Assembly: GCA_023701435.1 (NCBI GenBank)
Contig: JAMPXB010000002.1
Location: 112,171 to 176,170, forward strand
Direction of reading: 5' to 3'
Source of the DNA: Bacteriovoracaceae bacterium
Lineage (GTDB): Bacteria > Bdellovibrionota > Bacteriovoracia > Bacteriovoracales > Bacteriovoracaceae
DNA: 64,000 nucleotides
The notes beneath the pieces were generated by a model. It worked only from the letters and a program-made list of their open reading frames with translations, did no database searches and was not told the DNA's origin. Within the stretch, counting starts at the first letter, position 1. Every line of letters starts with the position of its first letter. The translations under genes were made by a program, and so were the position numbers. Below, in pieces: positions 1 through 8,231 of this stretch.

Positions 1-446
1 GCGTGGAGAAAGTCATCACTAATTTCATCAAAGGCATGAGGTCGCAATGAATCAGCGGTAAGAATACCTATTGTTTTGTCCTCAACAATTAAAGGACAAC
101 CCATACAAGCATGAACATGCTCTAGGGCCTTCGGGTCATCCTCCACCATTCCATCAAAAGGATCAGGCAAATCACAATCCAGAGGAAAGCGTATAGGGGA
201 TTTAGCGTTAGCAATAATATCTAATCGCGGATGCTCTTTTAATGTGTAGGCTTTTTCAGTTGCTTCCGAGATCAAACCAAAACTGGCGAGTGGAATAAGT
301 TGATCTTTTTCCAGAATCATTAAAACTGCAGCATCGTAAGGAACAATCTCTCGGAAAATTCTCAAGAGTTCGTGATAACGATCTTTTGAGGTAAGGGTGG
401 CATTGAGATTTACTGCTATTTGGATCAAGTTTTGGAGGTCTTTCAT
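1..446 (-). CDS. norR: NorR, N-terminal GAF part (cut by window edge)
   Basis: Nitric-oxide-sensing sigma-54 activator; only the first ~148 codons are present because the gene runs off the left edge. Translating the minus strand from the ATG at 446 gives MKDLQNLIQIAVNL, then the NorR-type GAF segments SKDRYHELL, EHPRLDI, PIRFPLDCDLPDP and HVHACMGCPL. In the NorR family the GAF domain holds a mononuclear iron that binds NO; the AAA+ and HTH domains would lie outside the window. It is divergent from ytfE, with two GT-N7-AC operators and a sigma-54 promoter in between, the classic NorR arrangement. Family assignment is from remembered motif similarity, with the genetic context as independent support. 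Confidence 0.85.
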   Translation of the reverse strand, partial: MKDLQNLIQIAVNLNATLTSKDRYHELLRIFREIVPYDAAVLMILEKDQLIPLASFGLISEATEKAYTLKEHPRLDIIANAKSPIRFPLDCDLPDPFDGMVEDDPKALEHVHACMGCPLIVEDKTIGILTADSLRPHAFDEISDDFLH

Positions 447-447
447 G

Positions 448-466
448 TGATGTATTATACACATCA
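448..466. promoter_or_regulatory. NorR-type operator 1
   Basis: TGATGT, seven bases, ACATCA: a perfect 6-bp inverted repeat whose core is GT-N7-AC, the consensus known for NorR enhancer sites. It lies just upstream of the norR start, so it may also give autoregulation. Confidence 0.75.
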
Positions 467-491
467 TGATATGAAAAATATATCTCTTTAA

Positions 492-510
492 AGATGTGGT
501 TTTTACATCA
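492..510. promoter_or_regulatory. NorR-type operator 2
   Basis: AGATGT, seven bases, ACATCA: the same GT-N7-AC core as the site at 448-466, with centres 44 bp apart. It sits about 55 bp upstream of the -24/-12 promoter, a normal enhancer distance for a sigma-54 activator. Confidence 0.75.
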
Positions 511-547
511 CAAGTTCATAAGTGCCTGGAAAGATTCGTCTCGTACG

Positions 548-563
548 TTGGCATTGAGCTTGC
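548..563 (+). promoter_or_regulatory. Sigma-54 promoter of ytfE
   Basis: TTGGCATTGAGCTTGC matches the -24/-12 consensus (TGGCA-N6-TTGC). The invariant GG (550-551) and GC (562-563) are separated by exactly 10 bp. Transcription would start near 575, with the ytfE start codon at 593. Confidence 0.8.
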
Positions 564-592
564 GATAGGAAAGTCAAAGAAAAGGAGTGCTT

Positions 593-1246
593 ATGCAATT
601 TGCTGATCAACCATTGTCGGAATTGGCCATCAAACTACCGATGGCCACAGAAATTTTTCGTAAAAATCGTTTAGACTTTTGCTGTGGGGGAAAACAAACC
701 CTACGGGAAGCCTGTGTGAAAAGAAATCTTGATTTAAATGCTTTAGTTAAGCAACTAGAAGGGCTGACTCCTAAAGATGATCCGACCTTTAGTGAGATGC
801 CTTTGGATAAAATGACCTTCTATATTGTGGATCGATATCACAATGATCTTCGTAGAAGATTCCCTGAACTTTTAGCTCTCTCTCAAAAAGTAGAACAAGT
901 TCATGCTGAACATTCCGCATGTCCAACAGGTCTCTTTTCGCTGTTGAGTGATATGCATAATGAGATGTTGATGCATATGTTGAAAGAGGAGAATGTCTTA
1001 TTTCCCATGATTCAAAATGGGGCCGGTCATAATGCTTTTATGCCAATTAAAGTAATGAATGCCGAACATGAATCCCACGGTAAGCAACTTGAGGAAGCTC
1101 ACAGATTGACTTCTGATTTTGTTCCACCAGAAGGGGCCTGTGGAACCTGGCGGGCCTTATATGCAGGACTTGAAAAATTAGAAGAAGAGATCATGGATCA
1201 CATCCATCTTGAAAATAATATTCTTTTTCCTCGGGCCTTGGGCTAA
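593..1246 (+). CDS. ytfE: RIC/YtfE/ScdA di-iron repair protein
   Basis: Di-iron protein that helps restore iron-sulfur clusters damaged by NO or peroxide; cytoplasmic, 217 residues, full family length. The N-terminal ScdA/DUF542 domain carries the LDFCCGG motif (Cys30-Cys31). The rest is a hemerythrin-like four-helix bundle with repeated H..E ligands, for example HLENNILFP near the C-terminus. ATG 593 is preferred to an in-frame GTG at 587 because AAAGGAG ends at 587, six bases upstream. The NorR sites and sigma-54 promoter in front predict strict induction by NO. Confidence 0.93.
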   Translation: MQFADQPLSELAIKLPMATEIFRKNRLDFCCGGKQTLREACVKRNLDLNALVKQLEGLTPKDDPTFSEMPLDKMTFYIVDRYHNDLRRRFPELLALSQKVEQVHAEHSACPTGLFSLLSDMHNEMLMHMLKEENVLFPMIQNGAGHNAFMPIKVMNAEHESHGKQLEEAHRLTSDFVPPEGACGTWRALYAGLEKLEEEIMDHIHLENNILFPRALG

Positions 1247-1276
1247 CGAATTTTTGTTAATTACAAATAAATGAAA

Positions 1277-1302
1277 CAGGATGATGAATCATCATCATCC
1301 TG
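1277..1302 (+). terminator. Hairpin after ytfE
   Basis: A perfect 11-bp stem (CAGGATGATGA) with a four-base loop lies 30 bp after the ytfE stop. The tract that follows (CTTCTTCTC) is only pyrimidine-rich, so termination may be weak. The next transcription unit starts about 115 bp further on. Confidence 0.5.
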
Positions 1303-1368
1303 CTTCTTCTCGTTCACACTTAAAGTAAATTCATTAATTTTTTTCTCTCGGAAATTATTTTCTTAAAG

Positions 1369-1410
1369 CTGATATCTGTCATGTTTGTTCTTTTACCTGA
1401 TTGATATATT
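1369..1410 (+). promoter_or_regulatory. FNR-like class II promoter of the nos cluster
   Basis: CTGATATCTGTCAT (1369-1382) matches TGAY-N4-RTCA. A -10 box TATATT (1405-1410) puts the start at ~1417, exactly 41.5 bp from the site centre. The -10 box lies inside a separate 8-bp inverted repeat (TTGATATA at 1401-1408, TATATCAA at 1416-1423) that could hold a second regulator. Confidence 0.7.
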
Positions 1411-1458
1411 TTACATATATCAAAAGAGTGATCTTCAACAACTCTAAGAGGAAGAAAT

Positions 1459-3375
1459 ATGAAACCAATCTTTGTTGCTTTATGTCTCATGCTTCTGCTC
1501 TCTGCCTGCTCTAAAAAAACGGGCGAAGAACAAAATGCTGAACTGTCTGACCAGTTTGTGAATGGTGAGCTTGCCGAAATCGCAAAGGCCCGTGGCCTTA
1601 AACCCGATGATCTTGTATCAGCAGTTAAAACTTACAATCCAAGCGGTGCACTGGATGAATACCTGGCCTTCTTTGGCACTGGTGTCTCTGGTCGTTTGGC
1701 AGTTGTAGGTATGCCTTCAATGAAAATTCTGAAATACGTGGCAGTTTTCTCTGCAGAGCCATGGCAGGGATTTGCTTTTGATGATGAAAGTAAAGCGATT
1801 ATTAAAGGCAGTGCTCGCGAAGAAATTGAATATAGCTTTGGTGACATGGGAACTCCGGCACTCTCGCTTTCGAAGGGAATCCATGACGGCAGGGCCTTGT
1901 TTGTAGCCGATGGAGCTAACGGACGTATCGGTATTGTAGATCTTGCTGAATACGAAACAAAACAAATCGTAACCCATCCTTATCTAAGAAATAGTAACGC
2001 CGACATTTCTGTCAGTGCCAATTCAGAGTATGTTGCCCAGACCACAGCTAATCCTGAATTTTTTATGAGTGCAGGACATGAAAGTAAGCCTATTGGTGGA
2101 GCAAGTTTTTGGCGATTTATTGAAAAAGAAATAGATGGGCATAAGCACTTTTTTATTGATCCTTCAACTTCCTTTACAGTGCTATTACCGAAAGGAAAAC
2201 AATCTTCACCGGCAATGGGGAGAGGTGATAGTGATGGTTTGATGCTTTCAATTACTCAAGATGATAAACCTCATCTAAACGTAATTGACTGGAAAAAAGC
2301 TGAAAGCTTGATTTCCACTAAAGCTTTTAAAGTAAATGGGCATTTTACTCTGGATGAGAAAATAGCACTGGCCTCAAAGGTCTTGGTCCGCCATGAGCTT
2401 CCAGCCGGCGCCTATAAGGTTATGATCTCTGGTAACGGTAAGTATGCTGCTATTTCTAGTAAAACCAGTTCAAATCTCCATTTGCTTGATTTAAAAACTG
2501 TAGCAACCGGATCTATTTCACTTACCCGTATAGACGTGGGGGGAGCATCGGTTGATGCTGCTTTTACAGATAAAAATCTTTATGTGACTGTCCATAATCC
2601 AAATAAGGTTGTGAAGATCAGTCTTTCCGACAAATCTGTTAAATCCAGTCACTCTTTGGATTTTCCTGCAGGAAGTATCATCATCCCTGAAGCGGATACA
2701 AATAAAACTCAGGAGCGCTACGCTGTTATCGTTAACCACTCGCCTTATGGAAGATTCACAAAGGTCGGGCCGCAAACTGGATTGTCTGCTCACTTATTGG
2801 ACATTCGTGAAGATAAAATGAGCAGCATCTATGATGCCTCGATCCCGCAATCAACTCGTCTGGCCGGTGTCGTGATGTCGACTTCCATCAATAAACCTAT
2901 CTTCCGCTATAAAATCGGTACTGATCCAAGATCAGGACTCATCTCTTCTTACAAAACCCCATCTGGGCAGGAAAAAGTTGTAAGAGATGGAAAGCGTGTC
3001 CACGTATATGCCACTGTGATTCGAAGTCACATCACTCCAGATTATATTGAAGTGGAGCAAGGTGATACTGTGAGTATTCACATTACCAGTAATGAGCAGT
3101 CAAGAGATCAGACTCACGGTTTTACTATTGACACATACAACGTTCACGGAAGCTGGGAGCCGGGAAAAACTGCCACTGTTACTTTTGTAGCAGATCGTTC
3201 CGGTGTCTTCCCGTTCTATTGCACAGAGTTTTGTTCTGCTCTTCACTTAGAAATGCAAGGCTACTTATTGGTCAAGCCTATGAGTGATAAGAAAATTTCT
3301 CAGAATGATAGCTTACAAAAATTACGAAATAACCCAAAAATGAAGAGTTTCTTCAATTATATAAAAGGTGAATAA
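1459..3375 (+). CDS. nosZ: NosZ-like subunit with CuA only (CuZ ligands lost)
   Basis: 638-residue homolog of nitrous oxide reductase: beta-propeller followed by a cupredoxin domain. The N-terminus is lipoprotein-like (lipobox LSAC, Cys17). The CuA site is complete: His553 in THGF, then Cys588, Cys592, His596 and Met599 in CTEFCSALHLEM. All seven CuZ histidine positions are replaced: the HH pair is Met130-Gly131, and by alignment to the next gene the others are Asn180, Ala316, Ser364, a GHL position (apparently Gly) and an EPH position (apparently Leu). The propeller otherwise aligns well (PSMKILKY, DDESKAII, YETKQI), with an open frame and a GAGGAAG ribosome site. It cannot reduce N2O alone and probably passes electrons to the partner encoded 2 bp downstream. 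A decaying duplicate is the alternative, but perfect CuA conservation argues against it. Confidence 0.9.
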   Translation: MKPIFVALCLMLLLSACSKKTGEEQNAELSDQFVNGELAEIAKARGLKPDDLVSAVKTYNPSGALDEYLAFFGTGVSGRLAVVGMPSMKILKYVAVFSAEPWQGFAFDDESKAIIKGSAREEIEYSFGDMGTPALSLSKGIHDGRALFVADGANGRIGIVDLAEYETKQIVTHPYLRNSNADISVSANSEYVAQTTANPEFFMSAGHESKPIGGASFWRFIEKEIDGHKHFFIDPSTSFTVLLPKGKQSSPAMGRGDSDGLMLSITQDDKPHLNVIDWKKAESLISTKAFKVNGHFTLDEKIALASKVLVRHELPAGAYKVMISGNGKYAAISSKTSSNLHLLDLKTVATGSISLTRIDVGGASVDAAFTDKNLYVTVHNPNKVVKISLSDKSVKSSHSLDFPAGSIIIPEADTNKTQERYAVIVNHSPYGRFTKVGPQTGLSAHLLDIREDKMSSIYDASIPQSTRLAGVVMSTSINKPIFRYKIGTDPRSGLISSYKTPSGQEKVVRDGKRVHVYATVIRSHITPDYIEVEQGDTVSIHITSNEQSRDQTHGFTIDTYNVHGSWEPGKTATVTFVADRSGVFPFYCTEFCSALHLEMQGYLLVKPMSDKKISQNDSLQKLRNNPKMKSFFNYIKGE

Positions 3376-3376
3376 C

Positions 3377-5698
3377 ATGAAAAATAGATGTCTCACATTC
3401 ATGGCCTTCGTCAGTATAGTGGGATCAGCTTATGCTGACAGTAATTTAACCCAAAAACTCATGGATATCGCCAAGGAGAGAAAACTTAAACCGGATGATG
3501 TTTTATCGGCCGTGCAAACTTTCACTCCCGCAGGCAAAGAAGATGAGTTCCTTTGTGTGAACTCCGGTGGACAGGCCGCTTCGGCCATCCTTTATGGGGT
3601 TCCATCAATGAGAATTTATAAGTATGTGCCTACTGCTGCCCATGATCCGGCATCAGGGTATATGCATGATCTCCAAACCCGGGCAATGGTTAGAAAGGGC
3701 CGCATGATTGATTCTCAGGAATTATCCTGGGCCGACACTCACCACCCAGCCTTTTCTGAAACTAATGGGAAATATGACGGTCGGTATGCCTTTTTAAATG
3801 ACAAGGCCAATCCCCGCATATTTGTCATTGATCTTAAGGATTTCGAAACTAAGCAAGTTATCCATAATCCCATTTTCATGTCGGCCCACGGTGGTGCCTT
3901 CGCTACACCTAATACAGAATATATCGTTGAAGGTGCCCAGTATGCGGCCCCTGCTGATCGCAAGTATGTGCCACTAAATCAGGAGAACTATAACAAGCAC
4001 TATCGCGGAGGAATAACATTTCACAAGTTTGATAATGGGAAAGGGAAAATTGATCCTAAGAAATCTTTTACTGTTATTGCTCCACCTTACTCTCAGGATT
4101 TAAGTGATGCCGGGAAGGGGGAGAGTTACGGCTACAGCTTTACTAACTCTTTTTGTTCTGAGCGCTACATTGGAACAGGCCCGGATGGGAAGCAGCCTCC
4201 CTTTGAAGCAGGTTGTTCTGCCCGGGATACCGACTTTATGCATGTTGTTCACTGGCAAAAAGCTGAAGAGTTGTTTAAGAAGGGCAAATTTAAAATGGTC
4301 AACAACCATGCGGTTATTCCTATGGACGTAGCTGCTAAGGAAGGAGTGCTTTTTTTAATTCCTGAGCCGAAGTCACCGCACGGTAATGATGTTTCCCCTG
4401 ATGGGCGTTTCATCATTGTTGCAGGGAAATTGGATACCCACGCTTCTGTCTATGATTTCCGTAAAATTAAAAAGCTTGTGGAAGATAAGGATTTTGCCGG
4501 TCATGATGAGTACGGAATTCCTATTCTTGATCTTCAGAAATCGCTCCATGGTCAAGTACAAGTGGGTCTGGGACCTCTTCACACTCAGTATGGCTCTGAA
4601 CCAGGAGTGGTTTACACTTCATTGTATCTTGATTCACAAGTTGTAAAATGGGATTACATCAACAAGAAAGTCCTGGATAAGGTTTCAGTTAACTACAACA
4701 TTGGCCACCTGGTTTCAATGCAAGGGGACTCCATTGAACCGGCCGGAAAATATTTGATTGCTCTCAATAAACTGGCAATCGACAGATTTGACCCGGTAGG
4801 TCCTTTACTGCCTCAGAACCACCAGCTCATTGACACTTCTAAACCTAAGATGCGGGTGATTTATGATCTACCCCTTCCATTAGGTGAGCCTCATTATACT
4901 GTCTGTATTGACAATAAGAAGCTCAGTCCAATTACAACTTATCCCATTGGAACTGATCCAGTTGAGATGAAAATTTCATCTGTTGCAACCATGAAGGGTA
5001 AAGAGAAAGTGCTTCGTAAAGGTAAGAAAGTTGAAATCTTTGGAACTCTTTCACGTCATGGAATTGTTCCCATGAATGTTGATGTTACCCAGGGTGATGA
5101 AGTGATCTTCCACTTAACTAACATCGAACAGGAAGCAGGAAAGCTCATTAAGTTCACTGTCAATGGCATGGGTGTACTGGGAGTTTTTACTCCAGGAAAA
5201 ACATCGAGCTTAAGGTTTGTGGCCTCTCAAAAAGGCAGTTACTCTTACAGTGCTGAGGATATCGCTTCTCCTTTTGGAGTTCAGGAATATGGTCAGTTAA
5301 ATGTGAAGTATGACCATCAGTTTGAGAATCGTCGTCAAGAAGCAAGAAAACTTGAGTCAGAATATGTCGCGGCCCTCTTCAAGCTTCCAGAGGTTGATTC
5401 TAAAGTCGCTTCTCTAGAAAAACTTCATCCGGGAGCAATTAAATTTGAAGAGTATGGTTGTATTGGATGTCACATTCATGGTGAAGCCGAGACTGCTCCG
5501 GATCTCACTGACGTCACTGTTCGTCGATCCAAGGACTGGATCAAGAAGTTCGTGGCCAATCCTGAGAACTACTATACTGATCCGACAATTGCTCCTCTGG
5601 TAGCAAAATACGCTCTGGAAATGCCAAACCTGGAGGTACCTCCTGAAGATATTGACCAGATTATTGAATACCTGGATCAATTTAAGACTAAAAAATAG
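3377..5698 (+). CDS. nosZ: NosZ-like catalytic subunit: CuZ only, fused cytochrome c
   Basis: 773 residues. A Sec signal (cleavage likely after AYA) is followed by the NosZ propeller. All seven CuZ histidines are in place: His122-His123 (ADTHHP), His171 (SAHGG), His335 (SPHGND), His402 (GPLHT), His444 (IGHL) and His506 (GEPH). The cupredoxin domain is present but every CuA ligand is gone: an ungapped alignment with the upstream protein gives Ala626, Ala630, Gly634 and Glu637 at the Cys, Cys, His and Met positions, and Ile at the first histidine. A C-terminal cytochrome c domain has CIGCH (695-699), as in clade II cNosZ of Wolinella type. ATG 3377 follows AAAAGG and is preferred to GTG 3368. 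The cognate CuA would come from the upstream subunit. Confidence 0.93.
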   Translation: MKNRCLTFMAFVSIVGSAYADSNLTQKLMDIAKERKLKPDDVLSAVQTFTPAGKEDEFLCVNSGGQAASAILYGVPSMRIYKYVPTAAHDPASGYMHDLQTRAMVRKGRMIDSQELSWADTHHPAFSETNGKYDGRYAFLNDKANPRIFVIDLKDFETKQVIHNPIFMSAHGGAFATPNTEYIVEGAQYAAPADRKYVPLNQENYNKHYRGGITFHKFDNGKGKIDPKKSFTVIAPPYSQDLSDAGKGESYGYSFTNSFCSERYIGTGPDGKQPPFEAGCSARDTDFMHVVHWQKAEELFKKGKFKMVNNHAVIPMDVAAKEGVLFLIPEPKSPHGNDVSPDGRFIIVAGKLDTHASVYDFRKIKKLVEDKDFAGHDEYGIPILDLQKSLHGQVQVGLGPLHTQYGSEPGVVYTSLYLDSQVVKWDYINKKVLDKVSVNYNIGHLVSMQGDSIEPAGKYLIALNKLAIDRFDPVGPLLPQNHQLIDTSKPKMRVIYDLPLPLGEPHYTVCIDNKKLSPITTYPIGTDPVEMKISSVATMKGKEKVLRKGKKVEIFGTLSRHGIVPMNVDVTQGDEVIFHLTNIEQEAGKLIKFTVNGMGVLGVFTPGKTSSLRFVASQKGSYSYSAEDIASPFGVQEYGQLNVKYDHQFENRRQEARKLESEYVAALFKLPEVDSKVASLEKLHPGAIKFEEYGCIGCHIHGEAETAPDLTDVTVRRSKDWIKKFVANPENYYTDPTIAPLVAKYALEMPNLEVPPEDIDQIIEYLDQFKTKK

Positions 5699-5706
5699 AA
5701 GTTTGT

Positions 5707-6981
5707 ATGAAGCAGCTCCGGTTCTTAATAATATTCATCTTGTCATCATGGGCCCTCTTGGGGGCCTGTGATGACAGCATGAATTCCCAAGCGCCAAGTG
5801 AGGGGTGGCATCAGGAAGTTAAGACCGGACCTTTACAAAAAGAAATAAACAAACTTTTGCCCAACCAAACTCTCAAGCTCTCTCCAGGTCTTCATCACGG
5901 GCCGATTCATATCAAAACTCCGGGAGTAAAGATCGAAGGTTTACCCGGGACTATCATTACCGGCGATGAAATTGGAAGTGTTATAGTGATAGAGGCCAAT
6001 GACGTCACTATCAAAGGCCTGACCATCAAGGGCTCAGGTCTCTCTTATACTCAAGCGGATTCAGGGATTGGTCTCAGATCGGTTAGCAACATTAAACTTC
6101 TGGAAAATAAGATCGAGGATTGTCTTTTTGGTATAGATGTCTACAGCGGGAATAATAACCTTATTCAAGACAATGTTATTTCCTCTAAGAATCTTGAAAT
6201 CGGTCTGCGCGGTGACGCTATCCGTTTGTGGTCTGTCACAAATTCAAAAGTGTTAAACAATCAATGGAGCCACTCTCGTGATGTGGTGTCCTGGTATTCC
6301 CAAAAAATTGATTTTCATGGGAATAGAGGAAGTGATTCCCGCTACAGTATTCATAGCATGTACAGTAAGGGACTAAAGATTCAGAACAATACTTTTAAGA
6401 GAAATCAAGTGGGAATCTTTCTGATGTATGGAAGTGATTTCATTATCAGTAATAACTATATCGAAAGGGCCCAGGGTGCGACTGGGATGGGCATAGGGCT
6501 TAAAGAGACTTCCAATATCATCGCTCAAAATAACACCATTAATTATTCTGCTGTCGGTGTTCTGGTGGATAACTCACCATTTAATTCCGGAAGCAGAAAC
6601 TGGTTTCATGGGAATAAATTTTCCTTCAACGGTAAAGGTGTTGTTCTGAGCAATGATTTAGTGGGGGGCGAGTTCAAAAGAAATTCTTTCGTTGGGAACT
6701 TGCAGGATGTGGATACTGAGCACAGGAGAGGAAGTCAGAGTGTTTGGGATAAAAATTACTGGGATAAGTATGTGGGTTTTGATGAGGATAAAAATGACAT
6801 CGGAGATACCCCTTTTGTGATCAGAATTTACGGAGATTCACTCAGGAAATCAAACCCAAAGTCATCACTCTTCTATGGCACTCCACTTTTTACTTTAATG
6901 GGAATTATTGAAGAGGTGGCCAATCTGGGGGAGCCGATTATCGTCTTGATCGATAAGAACCCTAATATTTTAAAGAAGTGA
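5707..6981 (+). CDS. nosD: NosD, beta-helix maturation factor of NosZ
   Basis: 424-residue exported protein made of right-handed beta-helix (carbohydrate-binding/sugar-hydrolysis-like) repeats: many short turns of the type IEDCLFGIDVY and NNLIQDNVIS. In the Nos system NosD works with the NosFY transporter to assemble the CuZ sulfide-copper cluster in the periplasm. A lipobox (LGAC, Cys21) makes this copy a likely lipoprotein. It starts 8 bp after the catalytic nosZ gene and overlaps the 3' neighbour's alternative GTG start, so it belongs to the same operon. No CuZ could form without it, which supports the downstream NosZ being active. Confidence 0.93.
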   Translation: MKQLRFLIIFILSSWALLGACDDSMNSQAPSEGWHQEVKTGPLQKEINKLLPNQTLKLSPGLHHGPIHIKTPGVKIEGLPGTIITGDEIGSVIVIEANDVTIKGLTIKGSGLSYTQADSGIGLRSVSNIKLLENKIEDCLFGIDVYSGNNNLIQDNVISSKNLEIGLRGDAIRLWSVTNSKVLNNQWSHSRDVVSWYSQKIDFHGNRGSDSRYSIHSMYSKGLKIQNNTFKRNQVGIFLMYGSDFIISNNYIERAQGATGMGIGLKETSNIIAQNNTINYSAVGVLVDNSPFNSGSRNWFHGNKFSFNGKGVVLSNDLVGGEFKRNSFVGNLQDVDTEHRRGSQSVWDKNYWDKYVGFDEDKNDIGDTPFVIRIYGDSLRKSNPKSSLFYGTPLFTLMGIIEEVANLGEPIIVLIDKNPNILKK

Positions 6982-6983
6982 TT

Positions 6984-7847
6984 ATGATTAAAGTACAGAA
7001 AGTCGTTAAAACCTTTAAAGCAGTTTCAGTTCTCAAGGGGCTTAGTCTGGAGATAAAACCCAGAGAGCGAGTGGCCTTAGTGGGACAAAATGGTTGTGGA
7101 AAAACAACGCTCATTAGATGTCTTCTGGGTCTGTACCGCTTTGAGGGAGATATTGAAATATTTAAATCCAATATTAAGAGTGAGCGTGAAGAGGCCTTAA
7201 AGAAAATCGCCTTTGTTCCCCAGACACCGCCGGCCTTAAAGAATACAGTCGGTGAGATTATAAATCTTACTTCTGAGTTATGTGGCTTTCCGGCCTCTGA
7301 GATCGACCCCGTGGCCCGACGTCTGGGTCTGGATATTTCTAAATGCAGCTCAATTCCCTTTAAGAGTCTCTCTGGTGGGATGAAGCAGAAATTGTTAATT
7401 GCCTGTGCTTTAGCACGAAAACCACAGTTACTCATTATGGATGAGCCTTCTGCTAATCTTGATCCACAGGCCAGAGCGGTCTTTTTCAAACTCCTCTCAG
7501 AGTTGCCAGAAGAGACAACAATGCTTTTAACTTCTCACCGCGTGGATGAACTCTCTGGCATTGTTTCAAGAGTGATCGAGCTTGATGCTGGAGTTATCAC
7601 CATTGATGACATCGTAGAGAGCGGTGATACCAATATCTTAACTGGCGAACAAAGTTGTGTACTTGAACTAAAACGCATCCCTGATTCAGTTCAAGCGGTA
7701 CTTCAGGAGTGGTCATTTACCGCCCAGGATAGGGATCAATTAAAGTGGGAAGGGATCATTGCTTCGGCCGATAGTTTTAGGTTTCATGCCACACTCACTA
7801 GATGGTCTGGAATAATTGAAAGTGTCAATATCAGGAGAATAAAATGA
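6984..7847 (+). CDS. nosF: NosF, ABC transporter ATPase
   Basis: 287-residue cytoplasmic ATPase that energises NosY for CuZ assembly. Walker A is GQNGCGKT (about residues 34-41), the ABC signature is LSGGM (about 130), and Walker B with the catalytic Glu is LLIMDEPSANLD. A variable ~70-residue C-terminal tail follows. ATG 6984 is chosen over the in-frame GTG at 6978, which overlaps the nosD stop; AAGAAG precedes it. The stop overlaps the nosL start (ATGA). Confidence 0.93.
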   Translation: MIKVQKVVKTFKAVSVLKGLSLEIKPRERVALVGQNGCGKTTLIRCLLGLYRFEGDIEIFKSNIKSEREEALKKIAFVPQTPPALKNTVGEIINLTSELCGFPASEIDPVARRLGLDISKCSSIPFKSLSGGMKQKLLIACALARKPQLLIMDEPSANLDPQARAVFFKLLSELPEETTMLLTSHRVDELSGIVSRVIELDAGVITIDDIVESGDTNILTGEQSCVLELKRIPDSVQAVLQEWSFTAQDRDQLKWEGIIASADSFRFHATLTRWSGIIESVNIRRIK

Positions 7848-8230
7848 AAATAATAATCACGATACTTATGATGTTAATTTTAACTTCTTGCCAGGAGTCC
7901 GGAGAACTGAAACCTCAGGAACCTTTGTGGGGTCGTGAGGGATGCGCCAGATGCAGAATGGTCTTGAGTGAAAAACGCTATGCGGTTCAAAGAGTTCTCT
8001 CTAATGGAGAAATTCATTTCTACGATGATTTAAACTGTGCCTTACAACACAAGCATGATGAAGATAAGGGCACCCTTTATGTCCATCCTCATGGCAAAGA
8101 TCAGTGGATTCTTGCAGAACAAGCTAAGTATCAGTCAGGTTTAAGAACTCCCATGAATTCGGGATATGGTGCCGTTAATGAGGGAGGAGAGATAACTTTC
8201 TCTGAAGTTCAGGAAAAGTTTAAGGAATAA
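7844..8230 (+). CDS. nosL: NosL, copper-chaperone lipoprotein
   Basis: 128 residues with a lipobox (LTSC, Cys16). The CARCRM motif (Cys34, Cys37, Met39) matches the Cu(I)-binding region of NosL, and the FYDDLNCAL segment is typical of the family. NosL delivers copper to NosD/NosZ in the periplasm. The start follows AGGAG and overlaps the nosF stop. It is a little shorter than many NosL proteins but shows no sign of truncation. Confidence 0.88.
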   Translation: MKIIITILMMLILTSCQESGELKPQEPLWGREGCARCRMVLSEKRYAVQRVLSNGEIHFYDDLNCALQHKHDEDKGTLYVHPHGKDQWILAEQAKYQSGLRTPMNSGYGAVNEGGEITFSEVQEKFKE

Positions 8231-8231
8231 A

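Noticed and set aside
256-462. Minus-strand 68-codon frame at the left edge
   Set aside because: It is in a different frame from the norR reading, which gives a clear GAF domain across the same bases.
1459-5698. The two NosZ genes as a simple recent duplication or a pseudogene pair
   Set aside because: Both frames are open over full length, the two proteins are strongly diverged, and the lost and kept ligands are exactly complementary; decay would not spare every CuA ligand in one copy and every CuZ ligand in the other.
1459-5698. One NosZ broken by a frameshift into two genes
   Set aside because: Each gene has its own export signal, full propeller and full cupredoxin domain, so they are two complete proteins and not two halves.
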